The notes beneath the pieces were generated by a model. That model was not told where the DNA came from and searched no databases. It saw only the letters and a program-made list of their open reading frames with translations. A stretch of DNA of 64,000 nucleotides, from the NCBI RefSeq assembly GCF_001889405.1, contig NZ_CP017921.1, positions 1,006,057-1,070,056 on the forward strand. The letters are read 5' to 3'. Below are positions 34,436 to 44,159 of the stretch, one piece after another; within the stretch, counting starts at the first letter, position 1, and the number at the start of each line of letters is the position of its first letter. This DNA comes from Methanohalophilus halophilus. Lineage in GTDB: Archaea > Halobacteriota > Methanosarcinia > Methanosarcinales > Methanosarcinaceae. Both the position numbers and the translations under genes were made by a program.

Positions 34436-36424
34436 ATGAAAGAAGAGATGACAAGTGCGGATGTGGCTGCACTGGCAACGGAACTTGGCACAGGGGAGGA
34501 TTCCCTGGTCGATTCCAAGATAGGGAAGATTTATCAGCCCGGTGAGAGCCTCCTGCGTATCCACCTCTATATTTTTAAGAAAGGTAAGGCCAATCTTTTA
34601 ATTGAAGCCGGAAGCAGGTTGCACCTTAGTGAATATATCCCTCCCAGTCCTAAAAACCCACAATCCTTTCCCATGCTTTTGCGTAAACACATAATGGGTG
34701 GACGTATAACTTATTTCAGGCAATATGATTTTGACCGTATTATTGAGATTGGTATAAAAAGAGGGGACGATGAGACCGTTCTTGTCGTAGAGATATTTGG
34801 ACAGGGCAACATAATATTGCTGGATTGCGACAGAAAAATCATTCTGCCTATGAACCCTGTTACTTTTAAGGGCCGACGTATCAGGAGTGGTGAGATCTAC
34901 CAGTACCCTGAAGCGCAGTTGACACCTCTTGATGTGAATGAGGACCAGTTATGTGAAGTATTTTCCCATTCCGACTCGGATGTAGTGCGAACCCTGGCAA
35001 CGCGTTTTAATCTGGGAGGCATCCTTTCAGAAGAAGTCTGTCTGCGAAGTGGTATCGACAAAACCCTTCCTGCTTCGGAAGTTAATCCGCAGGTCGCCTC
35101 TAGATTGATTGAAGCAATAGGTTTCCTTTTCTCCCCCCTGGAAAAAGGGGAGTTAAACCCCTGTACTGTTAGCAAACCTGACTCAAAAGAGACTTTTGAT
35201 GTAGTGCCCTTTGATCTGGAAAAATATTCAGAGTTTGAAAAGAATTACTATGATTCATTCAATAAGGCTCTGGATGATTTCTTTGGCAAAAGAGCTGCTA
35301 AATCCCTGGAGCAAAAAAAGGAAGCCACTGTGAAAGAAAAAACAGAAGATGTTTTCCTGCGCAGGCTCAAACAGCAAGAGGGTGCCATTAAGAAATTTGA
35401 GAAGGATATAGAGAAAAACACCTCCATTGCCGAGAAGATATATGAACACTATCAGGACATAGAGCAATTACTGCAAACGCTGCTTGATGCCCGTGAAAAA
35501 GATTATTCCTGGAAAGAAATCCAGTCAATAATCTCGGATGCAAAGGATCAACTGCCTGCGGCTAAAAAGATAATAAATATCGATGGTTCACAGGGTCTTG
35601 TAATGCTGGATCTTGACGGCAAGAAGGTGAATATTGATGTAAGGCTGACCGTTCCCCAGAATGCCATGCGCTATTATGAGAAAGCCAAAAAACTGGAAAA
35701 GAAACGTAAAGGTGCCCTTGCTGCAATCGAAGATACGAAAAAGGCAATGAAAAAGAAAAAGACTGCACCGAAAAAGCATTTCAAGGTAGTTCATAAGAAA
35801 CACTGGTATGAACGTTTCCGATGGTTCTTTTCTTCTGATGGTTTCCTTATTGTAGGGGGCAGGGATGCCACAACCAACGAAGAAATTGTAAAAAAATACA
35901 TGGAAAAAAGGGATCTCGTATTCCATACTCAGGCACCGGGTGCCCCTATTACTGTTATCAAGACAGAGGGAAAGGACATTCCCGAAACAACCCTGCAGGA
36001 AGCAGCAGAATTCGTGGTTTCATTTTCAAGTATATGGAAAGGCGGCCAGTTTAGCGGGGATTGCTACTGGATCTATCCCGAACAGGTCACAAAGACACCG
36101 GAATCCGGGGAGTACCTCAAGAAAGGTTCCTTTATTATCCGTGGTGAACGTAATTATTACCGGGATGTGCCTGTCAGAGCTGCCGTGGGGCTGGAACTCA
36201 AACCTGAGACCCGGGTAATTGGGGGCCCTGTAGCCTCTGTAAGATCACGGGGTGAACATGTTGTAGAACTCACACCCGGCAAATTCAACCAGAATGATAT
36301 AGCAAAGAAGATATATCGTATATATGTGGACAGTCTAAAAGATGTGCATTTTGTAAAGCAGATAGCATCCCCTGATAAGATTGCCAATGTATTACCCCCG
36401 GGCGAATCAGATATCAAAAAGTGA
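34436..36424 (+). CDS. rqcH: Archaeal RqcH/NEMF (Rqc2) homologue
   Basis: The protein has 662 residues. An NFACT-N domain at the start (FPMLLRKHIMGGRITYFRQY) is followed by coiled-coil middle parts rich in Lys/Glu. The NFACT-R domain begins WYERFRWFFSSDGFLIVGGRD near residue 460. NEMF/RqcH binds obstructed 50S subunits and in many organisms adds alanine tails. It is followed after 11 nt by pelota, another ribosome rescue factor, so the two form a quality-control operon. Confidence 0.95.
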   Translation: MKEEMTSADVAALATELGTGEDSLVDSKIGKIYQPGESLLRIHLYIFKKGKANLLIEAGSRLHLSEYIPPSPKNPQSFPMLLRKHIMGGRITYFRQYDFDRIIEIGIKRGDDETVLVVEIFGQGNIILLDCDRKIILPMNPVTFKGRRIRSGEIYQYPEAQLTPLDVNEDQLCEVFSHSDSDVVRTLATRFNLGGILSEEVCLRSGIDKTLPASEVNPQVASRLIEAIGFLFSPLEKGELNPCTVSKPDSKETFDVVPFDLEKYSEFEKNYYDSFNKALDDFFGKRAAKSLEQKKEATVKEKTEDVFLRRLKQQEGAIKKFEKDIEKNTSIAEKIYEHYQDIEQLLQTLLDAREKDYSWKEIQSIISDAKDQLPAAKKIINIDGSQGLVMLDLDGKKVNIDVRLTVPQNAMRYYEKAKKLEKKRKGALAAIEDTKKAMKKKKTAPKKHFKVVHKKHWYERFRWFFSSDGFLIVGGRDATTNEEIVKKYMEKRDLVFHTQAPGAPITVIKTEGKDIPETTLQEAAEFVVSFSSIWKGGQFSGDCYWIYPEQVTKTPESGEYLKKGSFIIRGERNYYRDVPVRAAVGLELKPETRVIGGPVASVRSRGEHVVELTPGKFNQNDIAKKIYRIYVDSLKDVHFVKQIASPDKIANVLPPGESDIKK

Positions 36425-36435
36425 ACCGTGATTGT

Positions 36436-37485
36436 ATGAGAGTTACCAAAAAAAATCTGAAAGGAAATGAAGGGGAAATCACCGTCGTACCGGAGACCCT
36501 GGATGACCTCTGGCATCTTAAGTACATAATCGAGAAAGGGGACCTTGTATTCGCCTTGACCAAACGCAAATCCGACTCTTCCAACGATAAGATACGTCCT
36601 GAAAAAACCGAGAAGAAGACTGTGCGGCTTGGTATAAGGGTCGAAAACCTGGAATTCCATAAATTTTCCAACCGTCTCAGGCTTCATGGTCCCATTGAGC
36701 ACGGTATGGATGCCGGTTCTTATCATACCCTGAATGTCGAGGACGGGGTTGATATTTCCATAATAAAGCGCTGGAAAAAAGACCAGATTGAAAGGATTAA
36801 TGAGGCAGAGGCATCCTCGAAAAAACCGGGCGTGATAATTGTTGCAGTCGAGGAAGGGGATGCTGACATTGGGCTTGTGCGCCATTATGGTGTGGAATCC
36901 TATGCCCATATCTGCCAGTCTTCGGGAAAAGGGGAGGGCACTCTCAGAGAGGTCTTTTTCAATGAGATTCTTGACAAGCTTAAATATGTGGTTTCAGATT
37001 CTCAATCTGTCGTGGTTGCAGGACCCGGGTTTACCAAGGATGATTTTCTCAAATACATTGAATCAAATGACCCTGAGCTTGCGGCAGGTATTATCGTGGA
37101 GGATACTTCTTCGATAGGCACATCTGGTTTTCAGGAAGTGTTGCGCAGAGGTGCGGTTGACAGGATAATGGAACAATCACGTATAGCCCGGGAAGCATCC
37201 CTCATGGAGTCCCTGCTAAAGGAAATAGCTATGGATGGCAAAGTTGTCTATGGGGTAGAGGAAGTTAAGCGGGCCAACAATTACGGTTCCATTGAAACGC
37301 TTCTCATTTCCGATGAATTCCTGCTTCATGAACGGGAGAAAGGCGAAGGTGGAGGAATTGACTCTTTCATAAGGAATGTAGAATATTCTCAGGGTAAGCT
37401 TGTGGTTTTCAGTACAGAGTTTGAACCCGGGCAAAAACTGGAAGCGCTTGGTGGAATTGCCGCACTCCTGAGATTTAAAATTTGA
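36436..37485 (+). CDS. pelA: Ribosome rescue factor Pelota (aPelota)
   Basis: The 349-residue protein begins MRVTKKNLKGNEGEITVVPE, followed by the eRF1-like domains: VIIVAVEEGDADIGLVRHYG, then VVVAGPGFTKDDFLKYI, and a last domain ending LEALGGIAALLRF. It lacks the GGQ motif of release factors, as expected. With ABCE1 it splits stalled ribosomes. The ATG at 36436 follows GTGAT; a GTG overlapping the rqcH stop is less likely. It converges with dacZ with no spacer. Confidence 0.96.
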   Translation: MRVTKKNLKGNEGEITVVPETLDDLWHLKYIIEKGDLVFALTKRKSDSSNDKIRPEKTEKKTVRLGIRVENLEFHKFSNRLRLHGPIEHGMDAGSYHTLNVEDGVDISIIKRWKKDQIERINEAEASSKKPGVIIVAVEEGDADIGLVRHYGVESYAHICQSSGKGEGTLREVFFNEILDKLKYVVSDSQSVVVAGPGFTKDDFLKYIESNDPELAAGIIVEDTSSIGTSGFQEVLRRGAVDRIMEQSRIAREASLMESLLKEIAMDGKVVYGVEEVKRANNYGSIETLLISDEFLLHEREKGEGGGIDSFIRNVEYSQGKLVVFSTEFEPGQKLEALGGIAALLRFKI

Positions 37486-38355
37486 TCAGTGTTTGCGAAT
37501 GGCCCTGTCGTTACACTCTATAGAGGCCATTTCCTTGCCATCCATGAACATCCGTACTGTTCCGCCACTTTCTGAAACAGTTATTGCAACTGACACGGTG
37601 TCCCTTGTTATAGCAGCTGCTGATACATGCCTGCCTCCCAGTCCCTTATTTATCCCTATGTCCTTTGCATCAACATCCAGATAACGACCTGCAGCATGCA
37701 CTACTCCTTCTTTGGATATTATAAATACGCCATCAAGCAGAGCAAATTCTTTAATGGATTCCCGGTTGTTTTTCTTTAAGATGTTCCTTTCATCTTCAGG
37801 ATGGCCTGAATAAGGGTTGAGGATCATCTGGTGGGAGCGCTGCATCACTTCTTCAAGATCACCGATTATAAAAGCTGTACCTACGGGGCTGCCTTCCCTG
37901 CCCATGGAAGCAATTTCCAGAGCAATTTTAAGAACTGCTCTTATTATTTCAGGGGAGACTCTCTGTTCAAATTTTTCCAGCGCTTTTAATAGTGGATTCC
38001 CTGAAATATTATGGATTATTACAGCCCCTGAATCATCTGTAATTATCAGTCCTACAACATTTCCTTTTTTAATATTCCCGATTGCCTGCTCAATAGATGC
38101 TGCATTTTCTACATCTTCTATGGAAACCGCGGCATCTCTCTGGATCTGGTTGACAATTTGTTTTAACCTTCCTTCTTCTTCGTCAAGAGGTATCAGGCTT
38201 TCAACGGCATTTCTTGATGGATTAGCAGCAAAGTAGACGGGCAGGTCGCAATCAAATAAATTTCTGTCAACATCTCCTGATACGATTATTGCAGTAGCCT
38301 TAATTTGTGTTGCAGTTTCAATTGCGGATTTTACAAGTATGTCAGCGGTGTCCAT
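37486..38355 (-). CDS. dacZ: Archaeal diadenylate cyclase (DacZ)
   Basis: The 289-residue protein has a C-terminal DAC domain with DGVFIISKEGVVHAAGRYL and GLGGRHVSAAAITR, which are the two catalytic DisA_N motifs. The N-terminal domain has a Rossmann-like feel (ATAIIVSGDVDRNLFD). DacZ makes cyclic di-AMP, which in archaea is linked to osmotic balance. The K+/H+-type antiporter at 58.6 kb with an RCK domain is the kind of protein such a signal can target, but no link is shown here. Confidence 0.93.
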   Translation of the reverse strand: MDTADILVKSAIETATQIKATAIIVSGDVDRNLFDCDLPVYFAANPSRNAVESLIPLDEEEGRLKQIVNQIQRDAAVSIEDVENAASIEQAIGNIKKGNVVGLIITDDSGAVIIHNISGNPLLKALEKFEQRVSPEIIRAVLKIALEIASMGREGSPVGTAFIIGDLEEVMQRSHQMILNPYSGHPEDERNILKKNNRESIKEFALLDGVFIISKEGVVHAAGRYLDVDAKDIGINKGLGGRHVSAAAITRDTVSVAITVSESGGTVRMFMDGKEMASIECNDRAIRKH

Positions 38356-38489
38356 TTCATCCCCGTTTTCTTTTGTATAGATTATATTTTTGCTACTATT
38401 AATTTTTGTCTATATAATAAAATAAGGTTTAGTATCCTGTGTCGTTATTCTATTAAAGAATACCATTAATTTCAATATGGTGATTTGGT

Positions 38490-39035
38490 TTGGTAAGGAT
38501 ATTTGTTGCTGTGGAGTTGCCGGTGGATTTTACACAGGTAATAAAAGAAGTACAGGAAAATTTCAGGGAACTGGGAAAGATGAAAATTGTCCCTGCGGAA
38601 TTGGTCCATGTAACCTTGAAATTTCTGGGGGAAGTTGATGAAGACAAAATTGCGGAAATAACACAATCACTTGAAAATATTTCCTGTGAGCCTTTCACAT
38701 GCCTTATAAAAGGGGTGGGGATATTTCCCAATGCCAAAAGACCGCGTGTATTATGGCTTGGTATCGAAGGCGATTTTGGCCCTTTGTATAAGCAGGTTGA
38801 ATACTACCTTGAAAAAGAAGGTTTTGAATCCGATACGCGTGAATTTACTGCTCATGCAACTATTGCACGAATAAAACACATTCCTCGCTCCAATATGAAC
38901 CAGTTTGCCAGTATAGTTGAGGAAACGGAGGATGTCGAATTCGGGAAATTTACGGTTGACAATTTCAGGCTAAAAAAAAGTATATTGACTCCAGAAGGGC
39001 CTGTATATGAAACCCTCCGGCAGTTCAATCTTTAA
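38490..39035 (+). CDS. thpR: RNA 2',3'-cyclic phosphodiesterase ThpR (LigT family)
   Basis: The 181-residue 2H phosphoesterase has HVTLKFLGEV (first HxT motif) and HATIARIKH (second). The start is TTG with GGTGAT 6 nt before it. It opens 2',3'-cyclic phosphates on RNA. It converges on apbE, and the last 11 nt of the two genes overlap. Confidence 0.95.
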   Translation: MVRIFVAVELPVDFTQVIKEVQENFRELGKMKIVPAELVHVTLKFLGEVDEDKIAEITQSLENISCEPFTCLIKGVGIFPNAKRPRVLWLGIEGDFGPLYKQVEYYLEKEGFESDTREFTAHATIARIKHIPRSNMNQFASIVEETEDVEFGKFTVDNFRLKKSILTPEGPVYETLRQFNL

Positions 39036-40047
39036 GTTGTTCGTATTTAGCAAACCCGCTTGACCTGGTAATCTCTTTCTCACTGTTTATAAGGAGGCAT
39101 TCCACCCCTTCCAGCTTTTCTATCATTTCAAGCCCCTTTTCTTCTTCCATCACAAAAACAGTAGTTGCAAGTGCATCTGCCTCTATGGCTGTAGGAGCTA
39201 TTATAGTTGCACTGATCAGGTGTGAAACGGGATAGCCTGTGCGGGGATCCGCAATGTGTGATACGCTGGCGGATTTGTTATAGTAGCGTTCGTAGTTGCC
39301 GCTGGTCGCAACAGCTATATTGCGGGCATTGATTATGGTTATTGGTTCTGCTTGTTTATCCGGGTCCTGAAGCCCGATAGACCATTCCTGTCCATCGGGT
39401 TTTTCTCCTATATATCGTCCGTCTCCACCAGCATTGACAAATCCATCATCAATTCCGTTTTCCTGCAGGCTCCCGATTGCCCTGTCTACGGCATATCCCT
39501 TGGCAATTCCTCCAAGAACGATTCCCATATTCTTTCCAATAATTATTGTGTTGTCATTTATGGTGATATTTGAGGAGTTTACGAGGGAAAGTGTGTTGTT
39601 TATTTCGTTCTCTGTAGGGGGAATATTAGGTTTATCGGGTCCGAATTTGCTTGCCCACAGGTCCAGTACGGGTTTTACAGTTATGTCAAATGCCCCATCG
39701 CTGATCTGTGAATAATAAATTCCACGTTCAATTACGTATATTATATCATCACTGGCATTTTTGATTTCCTTGTTTTCATTGAGGATGTAGGTCTCACTGC
39801 TTTTGTTGTAGGAATCAAGCAGATTGGATGCCCTTTCCATTTTCATGAAAGCATCTTCAATGCTGTTATATGCATGTACTTCATTGTTGTCCACAACAGT
39901 TATTGTGACACTTGTGTCCATCAGCATTCTTGTCTGGTTATATGTACGGTATTCTTCAGAATTATCTTCAGATGTGGATTGCACGTATGCAAACCCAACA
40001 GTTATAATGATTATTAATGTAAGAATCAACAGGTATTTCGGGTTCAT
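39025..40047 (-). CDS. apbE: ApbE-family FAD:protein FMN transferase
   Basis: The 340-residue protein starts with a membrane anchor (YLLILTLIIIITVGFAYVQ), so the catalytic part faces outside. ApbE signatures: GGIAKGYAVDRAIG, then VNAGGDGRYIG, then HIADPRTGYPVSH and TAIEADALATTVFVM. ApbE attaches FMN to Thr in RnfG-type proteins. Its position divergent from mmcA-rnf makes RnfG (motif TGAT) the likely substrate. A TATA-like element lies at 40091-40102. Confidence 0.95.
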   Translation of the reverse strand: MNPKYLLILTLIIIITVGFAYVQSTSEDNSEEYRTYNQTRMLMDTSVTITVVDNNEVHAYNSIEDAFMKMERASNLLDSYNKSSETYILNENKEIKNASDDIIYVIERGIYYSQISDGAFDITVKPVLDLWASKFGPDKPNIPPTENEINNTLSLVNSSNITINDNTIIIGKNMGIVLGGIAKGYAVDRAIGSLQENGIDDGFVNAGGDGRYIGEKPDGQEWSIGLQDPDKQAEPITIINARNIAVATSGNYERYYNKSASVSHIADPRTGYPVSHLISATIIAPTAIEADALATTVFVMEEEKGLEMIEKLEGVECLLINSEKEITRSSGFAKYEQLKD

Positions 40048-40090
40048 GCGAAGGGAAATGAGGTGTTTTATTTTAAACTTAATTCGAAAT

Positions 40091-40102
40091 CTATAAATAT
40101 AT
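40091..40102 (-). promoter_or_regulatory. TATA box of apbE
   Basis: On the minus strand AATATATTTATAG lies about 45 nt before the apbE start, fitting an archaeal promoter with a short leader. Confidence 0.4.
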
Positions 40103-40154
40103 TCAATTGGTCAGTTCTGCCTTAATAATAACGAATCACGATTATGTCATCATT

Positions 40155-40209
40155 CCTGCTTTATGGATGTATACTCGCCACAATGGCGGGTGTCTAATGC
40201 GAGAGCAGG
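40155..40209. promoter_or_regulatory. Nested inverted repeat between apbE and mmcA promoters
   Basis: CCTGCT (40155-40160) can pair with AGCAGG (40204-40209), and inside it CGCCA (40176-40180) pairs with TGGCG (40184-40188) across a CAA loop. The element lies between the two divergent TATA boxes, so it could be an operator or a small RNA. No known family was recognised. Confidence 0.4.
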
Positions 40210-40217
40210 TTATATAG
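40210..40217 (+). promoter_or_regulatory. TATA box of the mmcA-rnf operon
   Basis: TTATATAG lies about 90 nt before the mmcA ATG, giving a predicted leader of about 60 nt. It directly follows the nested inverted repeat. Confidence 0.5.
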
Positions 40218-40301
40218 AAGGAATATATTGTTACCTGAATGGTTAGATTGGTATTATGACCAGTATCTGAAGAAGTTGCAAAATTATAATGTGTGATCTT
40301 T

Positions 40302-41864
40302 ATGGCAAGTTTGAAAGCAAGTCTCGTTGCGGTTTCATTTATCGTCCTTGTATTAGCAGGGATAAACCTGTATTTGGGATACAGTGGAAACGATCTTCTT
40401 GCACACCACTATATGACAGATGGTGAATGGACAGACTCAAGTTGTGGTGGCTGTCATATGGGTGTGTATGAAGAAGTTGCTGAATCCTCTCATGTACAGA
40501 GGGACATCGCTCAGTGGGAACCCCTGACCAATTATCACGTTGAGGTCCAGGGAGAAGAACAGTGGGTGAAAGAATATGGTCGCTATCATCCTGGCGGGGG
40601 TGAACTGGAAGAATACGGTGTTGATATTGATTGTATGAGCTGCCATGAACAATATGGCTTATATGATGCTGAAAAGAGAGCTATGGCTTTTGAATCAGGG
40701 AATTTCTCCGCTGCCAATGATGCTGCTTTGGAAGATGCCATACCTGTGGTTCAGCAGGATCCCTTACATGTGGCCACCTATACCCTTGATGTGGTAACAC
40801 CTCTGCCAATGCTCATAGTTTTCCATGATGCTGTGAATGCAGCTCCTACCAAGACTTCATGCATCGACAGCTGTCATGAGATGAATGTCCCGACAACTGC
40901 TGTGATGTGGGCTTCAGAGGACTATGAAGAGTACGATGTGCATGCTGAAGTCAATTGTGTTGAATGTCACACTACAGAAGAACACAACATTGCCACAAGC
41001 GAGGTTCATGCACCTGAAACAACTGAAGAGGAGTCGGTGCACGGTGAACTGGGTTCCATGAAAAGTTGTGAGGATGCAGATTGTCACGAGGGAATATCCC
41101 ACGGCCCAATCGCAGATGCTCATCTGGAATTCCTGGAATGCCAGTCGTGTCATATTCCTGCCCTGCCGGGTGGTGAATTGCCCGGAGGCACTCCACTTAA
41201 GTCTTTTAACTGGTCATCAGGTGAACGTGTGGATAACTACAGAATGGAAGACTTTGCTCCACAACTTGCCTGGTCCGATGGTGTACAGGAAGGTAAACTC
41301 AATTTGCCTGACAGTAAGAATGATAGTGATGTCAAGCTTACTTCTTTCAATGTGGTAACAGGTAGCTGGTGGGACGCAGGCCAGGATTCCGATGTCCTTG
41401 CCAATCCACATACCAGTGCTTCAATGGGTGACCCGATACCTACGGCTGAGGTAAAAGCAGCTGATTCAAATGGTGATGGAACGGTAACTTCTGAGGAAAT
41501 GCAGGCTTATGATGGTGACAGTGAAGATACACCGGATTATCCGAATGCTATCTTGAGGCAGGTTGATCTTCACTATAAGCTGGGACACAATATTGCAGGT
41601 TCTGAAACCGGAATGGCAGACCCTCTTATGTGTGATGACTGTCACGGGGTCTCTGCTTCAGAAACCCTTCAGCAAGTCCACTTTGAGGAAAGGCCGGATT
41701 GCCAGACCTGTCATGAAGTGCAGCCTGTAATTGACTGGGCAGCCCTTGGATATGACAGTGATCCTGCAGAAACCGATCCTCCTACCAATTTCTCTGCAAA
41801 GACCATAGATATAAAAATACCCGGGGCAAAGCCACCTGAGGTAGAAAGGGAGCCTGCATTCTAA
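40302..41864 (+). CDS. mmcA: Multiheme c-type cytochrome MmcA (Rnf-associated)
   Basis: The 520-residue protein has a signal anchor (VSFIVLVLAGINLYLGY). It carries six CXXCH sites (C48, C111, C219, C280, C444, C467) plus CX3CH (C187) and CX4CH (C256), up to eight hemes. Residues 388-399 (DSNGDGTVTSEE) form an EF-hand-like Ca2+ loop. Known MmcA accepts electrons from Rnf and passes them to methanophenazine or outside acceptors. The ATG at 40302 follows GTGAT. rnfC starts 14 nt later. Confidence 0.93.
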   Translation: MASLKASLVAVSFIVLVLAGINLYLGYSGNDLLAHHYMTDGEWTDSSCGGCHMGVYEEVAESSHVQRDIAQWEPLTNYHVEVQGEEQWVKEYGRYHPGGGELEEYGVDIDCMSCHEQYGLYDAEKRAMAFESGNFSAANDAALEDAIPVVQQDPLHVATYTLDVVTPLPMLIVFHDAVNAAPTKTSCIDSCHEMNVPTTAVMWASEDYEEYDVHAEVNCVECHTTEEHNIATSEVHAPETTEEESVHGELGSMKSCEDADCHEGISHGPIADAHLEFLECQSCHIPALPGGELPGGTPLKSFNWSSGERVDNYRMEDFAPQLAWSDGVQEGKLNLPDSKNDSDVKLTSFNVVTGSWWDAGQDSDVLANPHTSASMGDPIPTAEVKAADSNGDGTVTSEEMQAYDGDSEDTPDYPNAILRQVDLHYKLGHNIAGSETGMADPLMCDDCHGVSASETLQQVHFEERPDCQTCHEVQPVIDWAALGYDSDPAETDPPTNFSAKTIDIKIPGAKPPEVEREPAF

Positions 41865-41878
41865 GGAGCTGGTATCAA

Positions 41879-43234
41879 ATGGCAGAAATTAATGTAATGG
41901 AAACAATCCCTGAAAAAATGATTATTCCTCTCAAGCAGCACAATGGGGATATTTGTGAACCGCTTGTAAGTAAAGGGGAAGTTGTTAAGGTTGGCCAGAA
42001 GATCGGTGAATGTCCTTCTGATAAATGTGCTGCAATCCATTCTAGCATCTGCGGGGAAGTGGTTTCAGTTGAGGAAAGCTCACATCCATCCGGCAACAGG
42101 ATAAACAGCGTAGTTATCCAGCCCATAGAAGAAACAGAATGTGAAGATTTCACTCCCTTCAAAGATTCCGGTAAGGAGCAATTAATCTCGGCTATCAAAG
42201 AGGCAGGTATCGTGGAAAATTACGGTACTCCTACGCACCTAGTATTGAATCCTCCTGATTGTGATATCGATACAGTCTTGATCAATGCCACTGCATCGGA
42301 ATGGGTCGGCCATAGTTATGAAACTCCTCTGGAATATGCATCACAGATGCTTGATTCGCTCCGTTTGTTGATGAAAGCCGCCGGTGCCAGCCGGGGGGCC
42401 ATTGTTTTGAGAAATGATGATAAGGATTCAATCGATGCCTTTAATGGACTGGATTATGAGGGTAAAACTGTAATGGTGGCCCCTCTTATCGGTAAAAGAA
42501 GGGTTGATTATTATTTCAATGACCAGAATACTGATATCATCGTAGTTTCACAGGACAAAATATACGGCAAAAATATTTTTGAATATTTCACTTATAATGT
42601 TACAGGCAGGAAAGTACCTTTCCGTTGCACTCCGGCCAGCGCAGGGATTGCTATATGTGGGGTGAAATCTGCAAAAGCCATTCATGACCTGGTCAATACC
42701 GGAATGCCATATATAGAAACTGTGGTTACTGTTTCCGGTCAGGTGAATAATCCTCAGCATCTACTGGTAAAAATAGGTACTTCTTTCAAAGATGTTATCG
42801 AAGCCTGTGGTGGTTATAGTGGTGAACCTGCAAAACTTATCTCAAATGGGGTAATCACAGGAGTGGCACAGTATGAAGAAGAAGTCCCGGTTACCAAAAT
42901 GACCACTTCGATTATAGTTCAGGGCAAAGATGAAGTACTAAAGGATATTTCAAAGGAATGTATCCATTGTGCCCGCTGTGTAGATGTGTGCCCCGTAGAT
43001 CTGACCCCAAACAGGATAGCAGCTCTTGCAAATCAGGGTCGGTTTGATGAATGCAAGCAGATGCATGTGGAAAATTGTATAGAATGTGGTAGATGTTCCT
43101 CGGTCTGTCCCAGTAAGATACACATAATGCAGTTGCTGCAGTATTCCAAGGAAGCGATTGCAAAAGCATACGAAGATTTGTCTGAAAAAGAATCATCAAA
43201 TCTTAAATTAGGATGTGCATGCGGAAGTGAATAA
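41879..43234 (+). CDS. rnfC: Rnf complex subunit RnfC
   Basis: The 451-residue protein has an N-terminal barrel domain (MIIPLKQHNGDICEPLV) and a middle flavin/NAD-like domain. Two [4Fe-4S] ferredoxin motifs follow in the last quarter: CIHCARCVDVCP and CIECGRCSSVCP. In Methanosarcinales the complex oxidises ferredoxin and pumps Na+, so the NADH role of bacterial RnfC is probably not used. It is followed 1 nt later by rnfD. Confidence 0.95.
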   Translation: MAEINVMETIPEKMIIPLKQHNGDICEPLVSKGEVVKVGQKIGECPSDKCAAIHSSICGEVVSVEESSHPSGNRINSVVIQPIEETECEDFTPFKDSGKEQLISAIKEAGIVENYGTPTHLVLNPPDCDIDTVLINATASEWVGHSYETPLEYASQMLDSLRLLMKAAGASRGAIVLRNDDKDSIDAFNGLDYEGKTVMVAPLIGKRRVDYYFNDQNTDIIVVSQDKIYGKNIFEYFTYNVTGRKVPFRCTPASAGIAICGVKSAKAIHDLVNTGMPYIETVVTVSGQVNNPQHLLVKIGTSFKDVIEACGGYSGEPAKLISNGVITGVAQYEEEVPVTKMTTSIIVQGKDEVLKDISKECIHCARCVDVCPVDLTPNRIAALANQGRFDECKQMHVENCIECGRCSSVCPSKIHIMQLLQYSKEAIAKAYEDLSEKESSNLKLGCACGSE

Positions 43235-43235
43235 A

Positions 43236-44159
43236 ATGACTCTTACAATATCAGCTCCCCCTCATATCAAGCAAGACACTACATTCAGAAAAATAACCTG
43301 GATTAAATTTTTGGCTCTTCTGCCGGTAAGTCTTGTATCAGTTTACTTTTTCGGACTATATGCCCTTGCTCTCATTCTTGCAGGAATTGGTATGGCGGTA
43401 GTTACGGAAGTGGTAATACAGAAAGCCTTCAAAAAGGAAGTTACAGTAACCAATGGCCATGCTCCATTGATTGGACTAATGGTTGCCCTATTGGTGCCAG
43501 GTGAAGCTCCTATATGGATTCCGATAGTCGGTGCCTTCTTTGCAGTGGCTATTGGTAAACACGCTTTTGGAGGGATTGGTTCATACATTTTCAATCCGGT
43601 GCTTGTTGCCTGGGTTTTCCTGCAGTTGGCTTACTGGTCTGCTATGTATCCTGCATCTTTCCCCGAATTGGGTGGCATATCCGATCTGTTTCTTGAAAAT
43701 GGAGCAGGTCTGCTTGTCGGCGTATCCCCGATTGCTTTAGTTGGCGGATTATATCTGATTTTAAAAAGATATGTAGAATGGAAGGTCCCGCTTTTTTACG
43801 CATTGACGACCCTTGTGCTTGCCCTGTTGATTGGGGACAAGCTCAGTCATGTTGTAACCGGTGCATTTGTTTTTGGTGTGTTATTCCTTGCAACTGATTC
43901 TCCTTCATCTCCCGTTACAAAGAATGGAAGAATTATTTATGGTATTTTCTGTGGGCTGTTGACTGTGATATATGGTCACTTTGCAAACTACATATTTGCG
44001 GTTTTCTATGGTATATTCCTGGCAAACTGTGTAGCATCATTTATTGATAATAACACTCTGCCTCGGTCATTTGGAGAAGAATCCTTACTTCAACGTAAAT
44101 ACCGCCTTATGGTGGATAAAATACCCCTTGAAAAACTGGGGGTGAAAATTGATGACTGA
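43236..44159 (+). CDS. rnfD: Rnf complex subunit RnfD
   Basis: The 307-residue integral membrane protein has about nine to ten helices. The N-terminus ISAPPHIKQDTTFRKITW is typical of RnfD, as is GVLFLATDSPSSPVTKNGRI near residue 220. It carries electrons across the membrane with RnfG. The ATG at 43236 is preferred to an earlier frame inside rnfC. Its end overlaps the start of rnfG by 8 nt. Confidence 0.95.
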   Translation: MTLTISAPPHIKQDTTFRKITWIKFLALLPVSLVSVYFFGLYALALILAGIGMAVVTEVVIQKAFKKEVTVTNGHAPLIGLMVALLVPGEAPIWIPIVGAFFAVAIGKHAFGGIGSYIFNPVLVAWVFLQLAYWSAMYPASFPELGGISDLFLENGAGLLVGVSPIALVGGLYLILKRYVEWKVPLFYALTTLVLALLIGDKLSHVVTGAFVFGVLFLATDSPSSPVTKNGRIIYGIFCGLLTVIYGHFANYIFAVFYGIFLANCVASFIDNNTLPRSFGEESLLQRKYRLMVDKIPLEKLGVKIDD

